From TMED14 sp963925545 (lineage in GTDB: Bacteria > Bacteroidota > Bacteroidia > Flavobacteriales > Schleiferiaceae), in NCBI GenBank assembly GCA_963925545.1, contig CAWUSA010000005.1, forward strand, positions 50,408 through 114,407: a DNA stretch of 64,000 nucleotides. The letters are read 5' to 3'. Below the pieces are notes generated by a model. It saw only the letters and a list, made by a program, of their open reading frames with translations. It had not been told where the DNA came from and made no database searches. Positions 41,591 to 50,659 of the stretch are shown one piece after another. The position numbers and the translations under genes are program-made. The first letter of the stretch is position 1; each line of letters begins with the position of its first letter.

Positions 41591-43027
41591 GTGAAACGTC
41601 CCGCCTTTAAACTCAGGGGTCGCATCTTTTCTATGATGCTGCTGCTTGTTGCCGTCTCCTTTGTCATCACAGGCATTGTGAGCTCGCTGCACTTCAAAAA
41701 CGCCAATAAAATCTACCACAAGGAGCGCTTGTTGAGAAAGGAGAAGGCCATTGAAGCCCACCTTGTCCGAGAGATTGCGAAGGTTATTCACAGCCCCAAC
41801 AAGACAATCGACATCAATGCAATCATTGCAGAGGAGATTCAAGCCCTCAGTAAAATTCACCATACGGACGTCATGCTCTACGGCATGAATGGCCACATTA
41901 TCATGTCTTCCAACCCGGAACTTCTGGTTGATGGCACCATGCCAAGACAGCTTCCTGAGGGCATTCGCTACCGACGAAATCAAGTGGTGAACTTCCGTTC
42001 AGATAAATCGAAGGGCAGTGAGATCATGGTCTATGCAGCTGAGTTGATTGACGATGACGGACACACCCTTGGTATCATGGTGGTGCCCTACGCCCTGGAA
42101 GACTACCTCTCTCCCACAGAGGAAGGCGCATTTTATGAGGCCTTGGCTACGCTTTATGTCATCATCTTCCTCATTGCCTCATTGATTGCCATGTTCTTGT
42201 CGAGAAGCATTACCAGAGGTGTTGAGGTCGTAAGCAACGCCATGAAAAACAACCCACTGACCTCAGACCGAAAACACATCGCCTGGAGTTCAAGAGATGA
42301 GATTGGTGTCCTGGTGAATCAGTACAACCTGATGATTGACCAATTGGCAGAGAACGCCAAGCAATTGGCACAAGCAGAAAAAGAGTCTGCGTGGAAGCAG
42401 ATGGCGCAACAGGTAGCCCACGAGGTCAAAAACCCCCTGACACCCATGCGACTGATGACGCAAATGCACGCGACAAAAGCAGGAAACTTGACAGCCGAGG
42501 AGGTGCATGCATTCGCTGATGGCATGCTTGCTCAAATTGACGCCATGACGCAGGTTGCGGACGATTTCAGTCAGTTATCCAAAGGACCGAGCAAGGACAA
42601 GTCCACCTTTATTGCCCCCATCGTATTGGAAATTCAAGCGGCCTACCCCATGCTCAAGGTGCTTATCCCAAGGTCCCTGGAAGGCATTCAATCCGTGGTG
42701 AATCGGGAGCGCTTGATTCGGGTACTCAACAACCTTATCAGCAATGCCAAGGAAGCTTCAGCCATGGTGGATAAGCCACAATTCAGCCTCATGGTGGTGC
42801 ACGATGAGCATTGGCTAACGTTCACGATCAAAGACAATGGCTGTGGCATTGATCCAGCCAATCTGGAGGATATTTTTCAACCCCGATTCACCACGAAGAC
42901 CCGAGGAATGGGCTTAGGCTTAGCGATTGTTAAGGCTATTCTTGATCGCTTTGGCGGCACTCTTTGGGTGGAGTCTAGCAGTCCGGAAGGCAGTGAGTTT
43001 TGCTTCACCCTTCCCGTCAAAGCTTGA
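41591..43027 (+). CDS. Membrane sensor histidine kinase
   Basis: The 478-residue kinase has two membrane helices (about 13-33 and 185-203) around a periplasmic sensor region, a HAMP-like linker, the phospho-acceptor His 277 in AHEVKNPLTPMRL, and the ATPase domain with NLISNAKEAS, DNGCGID and GMGLGLAIVKAI. The acceptor box with KNPLTP resembles the NtrY group. It starts with GTG 28 bases after atpG. No response regulator is next to it, so its partner is unknown. The last 11 bases overlap the convergent methyltransferase gene. Confidence 0.88.
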   Translation: MKRPAFKLRGRIFSMMLLLVAVSFVITGIVSSLHFKNANKIYHKERLLRKEKAIEAHLVREIAKVIHSPNKTIDINAIIAEEIQALSKIHHTDVMLYGMNGHIIMSSNPELLVDGTMPRQLPEGIRYRRNQVVNFRSDKSKGSEIMVYAAELIDDDGHTLGIMVVPYALEDYLSPTEEGAFYEALATLYVIIFLIASLIAMFLSRSITRGVEVVSNAMKNNPLTSDRKHIAWSSRDEIGVLVNQYNLMIDQLAENAKQLAQAEKESAWKQMAQQVAHEVKNPLTPMRLMTQMHATKAGNLTAEEVHAFADGMLAQIDAMTQVADDFSQLSKGPSKDKSTFIAPIVLEIQAAYPMLKVLIPRSLEGIQSVVNRERLIRVLNNLISNAKEASAMVDKPQFSLMVVHDEHWLTFTIKDNGCGIDPANLEDIFQPRFTTKTRGMGLGLAIVKAILDRFGGTLWVESSSPEGSEFCFTLPVKA

Positions 43028-43862
43028 TGGCGATATAGACCTGACTGCCGCCAAACAGCTTCCCACCAAGGACCTCAACGGAGGCTGTTGGGCATGAATC
43101 CAACAAGGCAGCATCCAAGAAATCCCTTGAGCAATAAGCGCTGACATAGTCGGACTCGTTCAGGTTGTCTTCCAGCTCGGGCAGGGCGCTCTCCTCCGTT
43201 GAGTCAAAGACCTGATAGCCCTTGTCAATGAAGGGGTGCAGGGTAATCAGTGCCTTGCCGCCAGGGCGAAGTAAGGCAACGACATCCTTCAGGGCAGCTT
43301 GGAAATCCAAGGGGCGCAAATGGGTGAAAACAGACCCAGCAAACAGCAAATCATACGTCAAGCCATCGCTATGAGGCACCAGGCCCAGCGTGTCCTGCTG
43401 AAAGGCCATGGCTGAGGCTTTGGGATCCAGCCCGTGAATAGCCACATCAGGCAAGGCTTGACGCAAAAACCGACTGACACGGCCATAGCCACAGCCAAAG
43501 TCAAGCAGCCTTTCCGCACCCGAAGCCATGCTCGCGACAACAGTCGCTGCACCATGGCCGGCGGCAACATACTCTGCAAGGGTCACTTCAAGTTGACCAC
43601 CATGGTGTTGGAGGGGGTAGCGAAACATGGGGTCACTTCGGTGAATGGCAAGGCAAACATCAGCCCGAGTATAGCCGACCAGATGCAGGGCGTCATCCTG
43701 TAATTGCTCTGACAAGGGCAGGTGAACAGGCAAGGTCATTTGCTGCAGCACGGCCAATGAATCCAGTCTTTTGCTCAGCAATTGGAGGCGATCTCGGTTC
43801 TCGCCGATGCCAATTTTATCCTGAATCCAGGCCTGAATGCTTGATTTGATGTTGGTAGCCAT
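43017..43862 (-). CDS. SAM-dependent methyltransferase
   Basis: The 281-residue protein has a helical N-terminal part with a coiled-coil-like stretch (ENRDRLQLLSKRLDSLAVL) and a Rossmann methyltransferase domain with LLDFGCGYGRVSRFLR (about 118-133) and LFAGSVFTHLRP. The substrate is unknown. It is divergent from the enoyl-CoA hydratase gene, and its 3' end overlaps the histidine kinase by 11 bases. Confidence 0.8.
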   Translation of the reverse strand: MATNIKSSIQAWIQDKIGIGENRDRLQLLSKRLDSLAVLQQMTLPVHLPLSEQLQDDALHLVGYTRADVCLAIHRSDPMFRYPLQHHGGQLEVTLAEYVAAGHGAATVVASMASGAERLLDFGCGYGRVSRFLRQALPDVAIHGLDPKASAMAFQQDTLGLVPHSDGLTYDLLFAGSVFTHLRPLDFQAALKDVVALLRPGGKALITLHPFIDKGYQVFDSTEESALPELEDNLNESDYVSAYCSRDFLDAALLDSCPTASVEVLGGKLFGGSQVYIAIKL

Positions 43863-43873
43863 GTCTTGCTCAA

Positions 43874-43881
43874 TACCTTTG
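43874..43881 (+). promoter_or_regulatory. -7 promoter element for the enoyl-CoA hydratase gene
   Basis: TACCTTTG is a full match to TAnnTTTG, 24 bases before the ATG at 43906, in the gap between divergent genes. Confidence 0.5.
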
Positions 43882-43905
43882 AGTTAGGAATCACAAATTA
43901 CAACC

Positions 43906-44676
43906 ATGAGCACTCCACTTGTCCACCTCCACGTTGAAGATCGTATAGCCACCTTAACCATCACCCGCCCCAAGGCGCTCAACGCCTTGAATGCAGCGGT
44001 TATCACCGCCTTGCACAAGCATGTAGTTGACCTGGATGGCAGGGATGATGTGAGGGTGGTTCTCCTGACAGGGGAGGGCCAAAAAAGCTTTGTGGCCGGC
44101 GCAGACATTGCAGAGTTTGCCAACCACAACCAACAAGAAGGGCAAGCCTTGGCGCAGCGAGGACAAGACTTGTTGTTTACCCGCATTGCCAACGCGAAGA
44201 AAATTTATATCGCAGCCATCAATGGGTTTGCCTTAGGCGGCGGGCTGGAGCTGGCCTTGTCGTGCCATGTGCGTGTCGCTTCGGATAAAGCAAAAATGGG
44301 CTTGCCCGAGACCTCCTTGGGGGTGATTCCTGGCTATGGAGGCACGCAGCGATTGGCCCAATGCATCGGCAAAGGGCGCGCCATGGACATGATGCTTTCA
44401 GCTGAAATGATTGATGCAGAAACCGCCCTTGCTTGGGGCTTAGTTAACGCCGTCAGCACACAAGATGAGCTGATGGCAGAGGCAAAAAGTCGAGCCAAAG
44501 TCTACCTGCGGAACTCGGGCGACGCCCAGGCTGCAGTGATCCGCGCAGTCAATGCAGGCCTTGACCACAAGGGGGGTTATGATGCTGAAATTGTAGAGTT
44601 TGGCAAGCGATTCACATCAAAGGAATTTGTAGAGGGCACGGAGGCATTCCTGAGCAAACGCCGCGCATCATTCTAA
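43906..44676 (+). CDS. Enoyl-CoA hydratase (crotonase family)
   Basis: The 256-residue protein hydrates trans-2-enoyl-CoA, as in beta-oxidation. It has the oxyanion-hole segment VAGADIAEFA, the first catalytic Glu in ALGGGLELALSCHVR and the second in GLPETSLGVIPGYGGTQRL, so both acids of true hydratases are there. The tail FVEGTEAFLSKRRASF is typical. It is a stand-alone gene here, and the chain-length preference cannot be told. Confidence 0.92.
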   Translation: MSTPLVHLHVEDRIATLTITRPKALNALNAAVITALHKHVVDLDGRDDVRVVLLTGEGQKSFVAGADIAEFANHNQQEGQALAQRGQDLLFTRIANAKKIYIAAINGFALGGGLELALSCHVRVASDKAKMGLPETSLGVIPGYGGTQRLAQCIGKGRAMDMMLSAEMIDAETALAWGLVNAVSTQDELMAEAKSRAKVYLRNSGDAQAAVIRAVNAGLDHKGGYDAEIVEFGKRFTSKEFVEGTEAFLSKRRASF

Positions 44677-44734
44677 GCAGAAGCCACGAGTTGCAGAGTT
44701 TGGACTATATTCATGGTCCTAACTCCCCGACACA

Positions 44735-45457
44735 ATGACATTTTTTCAAATAGAACATGCTGTTTATGACATGTTTTCTGCCCCTTGGCTTGGCGGCATA
44801 GCGATCACCGCTACCTATGCCTTGGTGGTTTACTTTTTCAGCAATAAGCTCAAGCATGACGACCTAGCCTTAACTCGATTTGAAAGAATCTGGGGTGGTT
44901 TACTGATTGCCTTATTCCTTGTCAAGCACGTGCAACTTCTTGCGATTGGCGACTGGAGCATGACTGAAAACATGGAGCTGCATCTTTGTGGCATGAGCCG
45001 ATTACTGAGCATTCTGCTCTTAGCCTTTGCTGTCAGATGGGCTTTTTTCCCTCTGTTTTTTTGGGGGATTGTTGGAGGGTTTCACAGCCTTCTCACGCCA
45101 GAGCTCACCGGCGGCGACAGCACCTTCATGTACATTGAGTACTACATCATTCATGGCGGCATCATCATCATTCCCTTGTACTTTGTTTTTGTTCGCCAGC
45201 GCATGATTGGTCAGTGGACATGGGCTAAAATCCTTGCCTTGAACGTTGCCATGATGCTCCCTGTTTACGCCATCAACAGGCTGATTGACGCCAACTACAT
45301 GTTCTTGGTTGATCCACCCAAGGTGGAAAGCATCTTGATTCAAGGCCCATGGCCCTACTACCTCATTGGATTCATCGGCGCAGGCCTGCTTCATTACCTC
45401 TTGCTAACGGGCTTGTTCTGGAAGCGTATTAAGGCCAATGATGGCATGCCTAAATGA
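44735..45457 (+). CDS. TIGR02206 (YwaF-like) membrane protein, copy 1
   Basis: The 240-residue protein has about seven membrane helices and the family phrase ELHLCGMSRLL with GGFHSLLTPELTGG. The role of the family is unknown. It overlaps the next gene by four bases (ATGA), and both are members of the same family, so they arose by tandem duplication or act as a hetero-oligomer. Confidence 0.8.
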   Translation: MTFFQIEHAVYDMFSAPWLGGIAITATYALVVYFFSNKLKHDDLALTRFERIWGGLLIALFLVKHVQLLAIGDWSMTENMELHLCGMSRLLSILLLAFAVRWAFFPLFFWGIVGGFHSLLTPELTGGDSTFMYIEYYIIHGGIIIIPLYFVFVRQRMIGQWTWAKILALNVAMMLPVYAINRLIDANYMFLVDPPKVESILIQGPWPYYLIGFIGAGLLHYLLLTGLFWKRIKANDGMPK

Positions 45458-46158
45458 ACACGTACAACGCCATTGAGCCCGGTGAACAGTTGTGGTGGTT
45501 TGGTGTGGGTGTTCTGCTCGCCTTCATTCTTTTTTTCTTTGCTTTTGCACCCCGCATAGCTCACCCGCGCCGCAAGCAATGGGAGAGAGGACTTGGGTGG
45601 GCCATCCTGTTAAATCAGGTCTGGGTCACAGCTATGTTGATGCTTGATGGCGACTACCTCATTGCCAAGCACCTCCCGCTGCACATGTGCAGCTTCACCC
45701 AGATTTTGCTCTTTCTTCACTTGGTGATGGACAAACAATGGGCCTTCACGGTGTCTGCTTTATGGGGCCCCCTTGGGGGCATACAGGCTATCCTGACACC
45801 AGCCCTGACGTCGTCGCTGACATGGCCGTATGTCACGCAGTTTTTCACAGCTCATGCCTTCGTGGTCGTGGTTCCGATTTACTTGATGGTTCACGCTGGA
45901 AGACGCCTACCTAAGCGAGCATTCAGGATGGTGATGGGAATTACTACAGTCGTTGCTGTCACACTGATGGGGATCAATGAGGTTTTGGGATCCAACTACA
46001 TGTATGTGACATCGCCGCCGCCGGTCAACCATCCCTTGGTTCAAGGAGATTGGCCCGAGTACTTGCTGGTATTGTTTGCCGCAGGGACTGCGCTCTTTTA
46101 CCTCTTTCTTATTGTCTTCAGAAAGTATGTCGGCCCGGAGGAGGCTGCCAACCCTTAA
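45454..46158 (+). CDS. TIGR02206 (YwaF-like) membrane protein, copy 2
   Basis: The 234-residue protein has the family's LPLHMCSFTQ and GGIQAILTPALTS segments and ends LGSNYMYVTSPPPVNHPLVQGDWPEY-like, parallel to copy 1 (ANYMFLVDPP...LIQGPWPYY). Translation is coupled to copy 1. It is convergent with the PiT gene, with a 53-base gap. Confidence 0.8.
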   Translation: MNTYNAIEPGEQLWWFGVGVLLAFILFFFAFAPRIAHPRRKQWERGLGWAILLNQVWVTAMLMLDGDYLIAKHLPLHMCSFTQILLFLHLVMDKQWAFTVSALWGPLGGIQAILTPALTSSLTWPYVTQFFTAHAFVVVVPIYLMVHAGRRLPKRAFRMVMGITTVVAVTLMGINEVLGSNYMYVTSPPPVNHPLVQGDWPEYLLVLFAAGTALFYLFLIVFRKYVGPEEAANP

Positions 46159-46211
46159 GTGGACGAATCGTCCTCAATCAGGCTTTATGTTCAGTCTTCG
46201 CACCTGTCAGA

Positions 46212-48455
46212 TCAAGTGTTAGTTGCGCTATTTCTGTACTCTTCAACTAGGCTCATCAAAGCCTTTATAAGATCCTTTGTCTCAAGGGCAAGGTTAAAGA
46301 ACAGGGTTGTGTTCCGGGGGCTTGACTCCTCGGTGCGTGTCCGGCTGATTTGTGCGTCAATCACATCAGATATTCTCGCTAACAAGGCCTCTTGTGCCTC
46401 AAGAACGGCACTAAGCCCATCAAAATCTCTTGCCTCAAACAACGCTTTAACTTGGCTAACAACCACATTCACATCTGAACCGATCGTTCTCAGTTCATGC
46501 AATTGATCGGGATGAAGAGCTTTGTGATTGTTGTTCACGTGCTTGTAGCTTTTCTTTGCGAGGTATTCTAGTGACTGCGCCATGTCCGTTAGGTAGGCCA
46601 GAATGGTGATGTAGAAATTACTGCCACGAACTGAGGTTTCATCCAGGTTTTTGATGAAGTAAAAGAGGTGATTTCTCAAATCCTCAACTTCGCCATCAAG
46701 CTTGTCAACGCGTTTGCGATTGTCATTCAATTCGTCCTCGTCCATGTTTGCCAACCCATCGATCATTGATCCATAGCTTTTTGCTACCCGACCCATGGCG
46801 TTGGAAATGTTGTCAGCGCTTTCATCAATGATGCCTTGGACGGTCTTGCTTTCAAATTTTCGCAAGCCTGCAACGACACCGACATTGGCTACTTTTCGCT
46901 TGTGTGAACGGTAGCTACGAAGCAGCAAGCCAATCGATACAATTAAAAGCACCGCAATTGCTGCTTCTTGACCAAGGAAGATGACATAGGTCAACCCGCC
47001 AGCAACGACAAAGGCTGAAATGGCTGTCAGGAACCATCCCCCAATCACATTGAGCACGCCAGCAACACGGTAAACGGCACTTTCACGACCCCATGCCCGA
47101 TCAGCAAATGAGGTGCCCATCGCCACCATGAAGGTCACATAGGTGGTGGAAAGCGGCAGCTTCATGGATGTGGCGATAGAAATCAAAATACCGGCTACAG
47201 CTAGGTTGATGGATGCGCGAATGTTGTCAAAGGCAGGCAGCTCTTTTGCCTTGTCCGCAGATATGTTTTGAATGGGTCTACTGAAGCTATTAGCTACGCG
47301 GTCTAAGGTGCGCTGAGGCACGAAGGCGTTCAGTAGGGAGACCACACGAGAGCTCCCTTTCACAATGCTCCGCGAGAGGAAGTTAGCTCTGAAGCGTTCG
47401 CTCCCTTCATCTTGGCGAGACAGATCAATTCCTGTTTCAACAACAGTCTGCGCTTTTTTAGAAAACCACAGGGTCAAGACCATGATGCCACCAGCGAGGA
47501 ATAGTAGGACGGGCTCAGAAGGAACTTTTTCTGACAGCACACCCATGGAGAACTCTGAAGCGGCAACGCCAGAGGCAGACCATGCTTCATAGGAATGGTA
47601 AGCCGCCATTGGCACACCAATAAAGTTCACCAAGTCATTACCAGCAAATGCCAGCGCCAGGGAAAATGTGCCAATCCCAATGACTAGCACCAAGACGTTC
47701 TTCTTGAAGACATTGTTGATGACATAGGCGGCCACTGACCAAAGAACAAAGAGGCCTGCAATGATGGCGATGTTGTACGTAGCTAAAACATCCTTGATGT
47801 CACCATAATACGGCGTGCCCTTGAGTCCTTTGAAAAAGATAAAGTAGCTGATGGCAGTCAGGCAGGCAGCAGCAAACAAGAAACCCACGCTCTGGATTTT
47901 TTTCTCATACTGAAAAGTGAATACCAAGCGAGACAACCACTGCACGACTGCGCCAACAGTAAAGGCGATGAACACCGACAGTAGGATGCCAGTGACTATG
48001 ATTACAGCTTTGTCTTTGTTGATGTAGGTTCCAATATCAGACACGCTTTGCGCATCATCCATGCCAATCTTGATTAGGGCCATGATAACGGCGGCACCAA
48101 GCAGCTCAAACACAATGGAAACCGTGGTGGATGTTGGCATCCCTAAGCTGTTGTAAAAGTCCAACAGGAGGACATCGGCGATCATGACTGAAATGAATAT
48201 GATCATGATTTCTGAGAAGTAAAACTCCCCAGGCATAAAGATGCCTTTACGTGCAACCTCCATCATTCCGCTCGAGAAGATGGCCCCTACGAAAATGCCT
48301 AAGCTGGCAATGATGAGGATGTTCCGGAATGAGATGGCTTTAGATCCGATAGCTGAGTTCAAGAAGTTGACAGCGTCATTGCTGACGCCAACAACTAGAT
48401 CAATGATGGCAAGACCTAAAAGGGCCGCAAGGATGATGATGTATAAGTTATCCAT
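46212..48455 (-). CDS. PiT-family inorganic phosphate transporter with PhoU-like C-terminal domain
   Basis: The 747-residue protein has the two PHO4 halves: GVSNDAVNFLNSAIGSKA near the N-terminus and the matching FAGNDLVNFIGVPMAAYHSY in the middle, plus SLGMPTSTTVSIVFELLG and KLPLSTTYVTFMVAMGT. These are the signatures of PiT Na+ or H+/phosphate symporters. Residues from about 540 on are soluble and helical (NISNAMGRVAKSY, LDGEVEDLRNHLFYFIKNL, LEYLAKKSYKHVNNNHK), resembling PhoU-type sensor domains fused to the carrier. The phosphate-selective porin gene lies immediately upstream on the same strand with a 24-base gap, so they form an uptake operon. Confidence 0.88.
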   Translation of the reverse strand: MDNLYIIILAALLGLAIIDLVVGVSNDAVNFLNSAIGSKAISFRNILIIASLGIFVGAIFSSGMMEVARKGIFMPGEFYFSEIMIIFISVMIADVLLLDFYNSLGMPTSTTVSIVFELLGAAVIMALIKIGMDDAQSVSDIGTYINKDKAVIIVTGILLSVFIAFTVGAVVQWLSRLVFTFQYEKKIQSVGFLFAAACLTAISYFIFFKGLKGTPYYGDIKDVLATYNIAIIAGLFVLWSVAAYVINNVFKKNVLVLVIGIGTFSLALAFAGNDLVNFIGVPMAAYHSYEAWSASGVAASEFSMGVLSEKVPSEPVLLFLAGGIMVLTLWFSKKAQTVVETGIDLSRQDEGSERFRANFLSRSIVKGSSRVVSLLNAFVPQRTLDRVANSFSRPIQNISADKAKELPAFDNIRASINLAVAGILISIATSMKLPLSTTYVTFMVAMGTSFADRAWGRESAVYRVAGVLNVIGGWFLTAISAFVVAGGLTYVIFLGQEAAIAVLLIVSIGLLLRSYRSHKRKVANVGVVAGLRKFESKTVQGIIDESADNISNAMGRVAKSYGSMIDGLANMDEDELNDNRKRVDKLDGEVEDLRNHLFYFIKNLDETSVRGSNFYITILAYLTDMAQSLEYLAKKSYKHVNNNHKALHPDQLHELRTIGSDVNVVVSQVKALFEARDFDGLSAVLEAQEALLARISDVIDAQISRTRTEESSPRNTTLFFNLALETKDLIKALMSLVEEYRNSATNT

Positions 48456-48479
48456 GGTGTTTAAGTATTCTGGATTAAG

Positions 48480-49679
48480 TTAGAAATGCAATTCAAATCC
48501 TGTTCTGAAAATGATTGCGTCGCTTTCTCCATTTTTAGTTGAGTAGCTAATATCACTTTGGACCTTTAGTTTGTGACCAACGACAAATTTATTCAGACCC
48601 AGAGTGTACATGGTTACTGGAGAAGTACCTGTTACGTCAGCATAGTTGAGCGCGGTATAACGACCTGCAACTTCTGTTTTTTCTGAAATAAAGTAACCTA
48701 CTGCCATATTAATAGCACTTCCTACAGTGACGATGTCTCCAGTTTCGGTTCCGTCCAATTCCACTGCAATAGGGTTCGGAGCGCTACGATCTGCATATTC
48801 CGCCATTAAAGAAAAACCTTCATATTTCAAAACTAGATCAATAAACTGCGTAGTAATATTCGTTTGATATAGTGAGCCGTCTGTAAGAAACATGTAGTCT
48901 CCCATGTTGGATCTTGTTTTTGAGGCATCTCTATTGAAGTCATAAGTATAAGCCGCCATTATTTTTAGCTTTTCCTCTCTAACCGTAGAGGAGCCCATGT
49001 ATTCGCCTTTTTTGGTAAAGCTACCTAGAGGGAATAATTCTACACGTCCTGTGTATTGAAGACCACCTTCATTACCCGTGGCAATATTTCTACCTTCTCC
49101 TTGAGAGATCGCAAATTTTTCTTTGGAAATGAATTGTCCACCAAGTTTCGTGGTGTGACGCAACTGTATCCCTAAGTCGCGATCAATATTAAACTTTCTG
49201 TTCAGTAAGGAACGATCTACCAGCTGTAAGTTGGCAGAAGAAATTACACGCTCAACATTGCCAGGAAGTTTTGTTTGGCCCGCCCAGAGTTCAAAGCCCG
49301 GTGCGAATTTCCATTTAATGACTGCATCAAGAATGTATCGCGGTGAATTTTTTGTGAACGCATTAGCACCTGACATATCGTTATTTGACAAACCAAATTC
49401 CATTTTGTATACAATGCTAGGGTGTACAGCCCATCCGTCAAACTTGAATCTTGAACGACGTACCAAAAAGTCATGATCTACAGGTGCTAGGCCATCGTCG
49501 GAAAAATCACTCGTTCCGTAATAACGTACTTGAAATCTTGGTGCAAATTTTACACTAAAGCTGCTGTCCGCAGCTACCATGTTCAGCATGCCGTTGCCAA
49601 ATTGGCTGGTATTAAGGGTTTGAGCGCCAAGGCTCATTCCTAAGGTCAATGTTAATGCAATGAGATGCCGTATCATCAT
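48480..49679 (-). CDS. Phosphate-selective porin (OprO/OprP family)
   Basis: The 399-residue protein has a signal peptide (about 1-19, ending SLGAQ) and a beta-barrel pattern with alternating aromatic strands: FAPRFQVRYYG, FLVRRSRFKFDGW, FELWAGQTKLPGNVERV, and ends in the outer-membrane signature FELHF. The RRSR element and YKMEF are shared with OprP-like porins. It would let phosphate through the outer membrane for the PiT carrier encoded next. A Pho-box-like repeat and a promoter element lie upstream. Confidence 0.85.
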   Translation of the reverse strand: MMIRHLIALTLTLGMSLGAQTLNTSQFGNGMLNMVAADSSFSVKFAPRFQVRYYGTSDFSDDGLAPVDHDFLVRRSRFKFDGWAVHPSIVYKMEFGLSNNDMSGANAFTKNSPRYILDAVIKWKFAPGFELWAGQTKLPGNVERVISSANLQLVDRSLLNRKFNIDRDLGIQLRHTTKLGGQFISKEKFAISQGEGRNIATGNEGGLQYTGRVELFPLGSFTKKGEYMGSSTVREEKLKIMAAYTYDFNRDASKTRSNMGDYMFLTDGSLYQTNITTQFIDLVLKYEGFSLMAEYADRSAPNPIAVELDGTETGDIVTVGSAINMAVGYFISEKTEVAGRYTALNYADVTGTSPVTMYTLGLNKFVVGHKLKVQSDISYSTKNGESDAIIFRTGFELHF

Positions 49680-49702
49680 TTAGTTCTCTAGGTTAAGTGT
49701 CG

Positions 49703-49710
49703 CAAATTTC
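49703..49710 (-). promoter_or_regulatory. -7 promoter element for the phosphate porin gene
   Basis: The - strand reads GAAATTTG, 7 of 8 to TAnnTTTG, with a TTG 17 bases upstream (- strand, 49730-49728) in the -33 position. The Pho-box-like repeat overlaps that -33. Confidence 0.4.
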
Positions 49711-49729
49711 ACCAGACTTTACTGGTTCA

Positions 49730-49747
49730 ATGTTACGGGAATGTTAA
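49730..49747 (-). promoter_or_regulatory. Pho-box-like direct repeat upstream of the porin-PiT operon
   Basis: The - strand reads TTAACAT, four bases, GTAACAT: two 7-base repeats with an 11-base period, the geometry of PhoB/PhoP sites (TTAACA-type). It overlaps the -33 element of the promoter, 51 bases before the ATG, as for activator sites. Only two repeats are seen. Confidence 0.4.
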
Positions 49748-49857
49748 TTCTGCAGAACAGGTGTATAAACGGCGTATTCAATTCTTGTAAATCAATTAGA
49801 ACTCAATAGCGCTTGTGTACTTTTATGAATGGCGGCATAAATAAAAAACACGAAAAA

Positions 49858-50517
49858 ATGGATCAGAAAATTATTAATCAAACGATAGAATTTGTAAAGT
49901 CAGAGCTCAAAAACGCTGAAGGTGGTCACGACTGGTTTCATGTAGAGCGCGTTTTCAGAAATTCGATTTTAATAGCAAAAAATGAGGAGGTGAATGCTTT
50001 TGTCGTTTCCTTAGCGGCGCTTTTGCATGATATTGCAGATCCGAAATTTCATGATGGTGATGAAACCATTGGCCCAGAAAAAGCAACTAAATTTCTTAAA
50101 AATCAAAAAGTTGACAAAGAGGCGATTGATCATATTATAAAAATAATACAGCACATGTCCTATAAGAATTCTTTAGGCAAAGACGGTAAAGCGTTTTCCT
50201 CTAAGGAGCTAGAGGTTGTGCAAGACGCAGACAGATTAGACGCTATTGGCGCTATTGGTATTGCCCGATGTTTTAATTATGGCGGATTTAAAAACAGGGC
50301 TTTATACGACCCAAATATTCCACCTAATCTAAACATGACAAAAAAGCAGTATAAAAAAAATAAGGCCCCAACGATTAATCACTTTTACGAAAAATTATTG
50401 CACCTAAAAGATAAAATGAATACGCCTACCGGGAAGCGATTAGCCGCCGACAGACATGACTATATGGAGATTTTTCTAAAACAATTCTACCGTGAATGGG
50501 GCGGGAAAGTAGTTTAG
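49858..50517 (+). CDS. HD-domain phosphohydrolase
   Basis: The 219-residue protein has the metal-binding pattern of HD hydrolases: GHDWFHVERVFRN (first His-Asp), LAALLHDIADPKF (HD pair) and VVQDADRLDAIGAIGIAR (last Asp). It resembles the YedJ/PDEase group that acts on nucleotides. The start is the ATG at 49858 (MDQKIINQT), as the 45 bases before it in the open frame are not family-like. AT-rich codon use sets it apart from the core genes. Confidence 0.88.
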   Translation: MDQKIINQTIEFVKSELKNAEGGHDWFHVERVFRNSILIAKNEEVNAFVVSLAALLHDIADPKFHDGDETIGPEKATKFLKNQKVDKEAIDHIIKIIQHMSYKNSLGKDGKAFSSKELEVVQDADRLDAIGAIGIARCFNYGGFKNRALYDPNIPPNLNMTKKQYKKNKAPTINHFYEKLLHLKDKMNTPTGKRLAADRHDYMEIFLKQFYREWGGKVV

Positions 50518-50563
50518 AGGCAGTTGAGCCCATCAGCATGGCGTTGCTGTGATTTAGGAATAT

Positions 50564-50659
50564 TTAGTCTATTTCCTTAGATGCCCTAATTGCTAAAATG
50601 AAAGCCGCTCCAAAAAGCAAAGTTATTAGACCTGCAAAATATGGTATAAGATCAGTCAT
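50564..50659 (-). CDS. Very small membrane protein, 31 residues
   Basis: The - strand gives MTDLIPYFAGLITLLF, then GAAFILAIRASKEID, i.e. one membrane helix with a charged C-terminus. The ATG at 50659 overlaps the stop of the upstream 60-residue gene by four bases (ATGA), which supports translation. I do not recognise a family. It is too short for most gene finders. Confidence 0.55.
   Translation of the reverse strand: MTDLIPYFAGLITLLFGAAFILAIRASKEID

Noticed and set aside
40705..43027. Missing atpD/atpC as a deletion
   Set aside because: Bacteroidota normally keep beta and epsilon genes in a separate locus, so this is expected.
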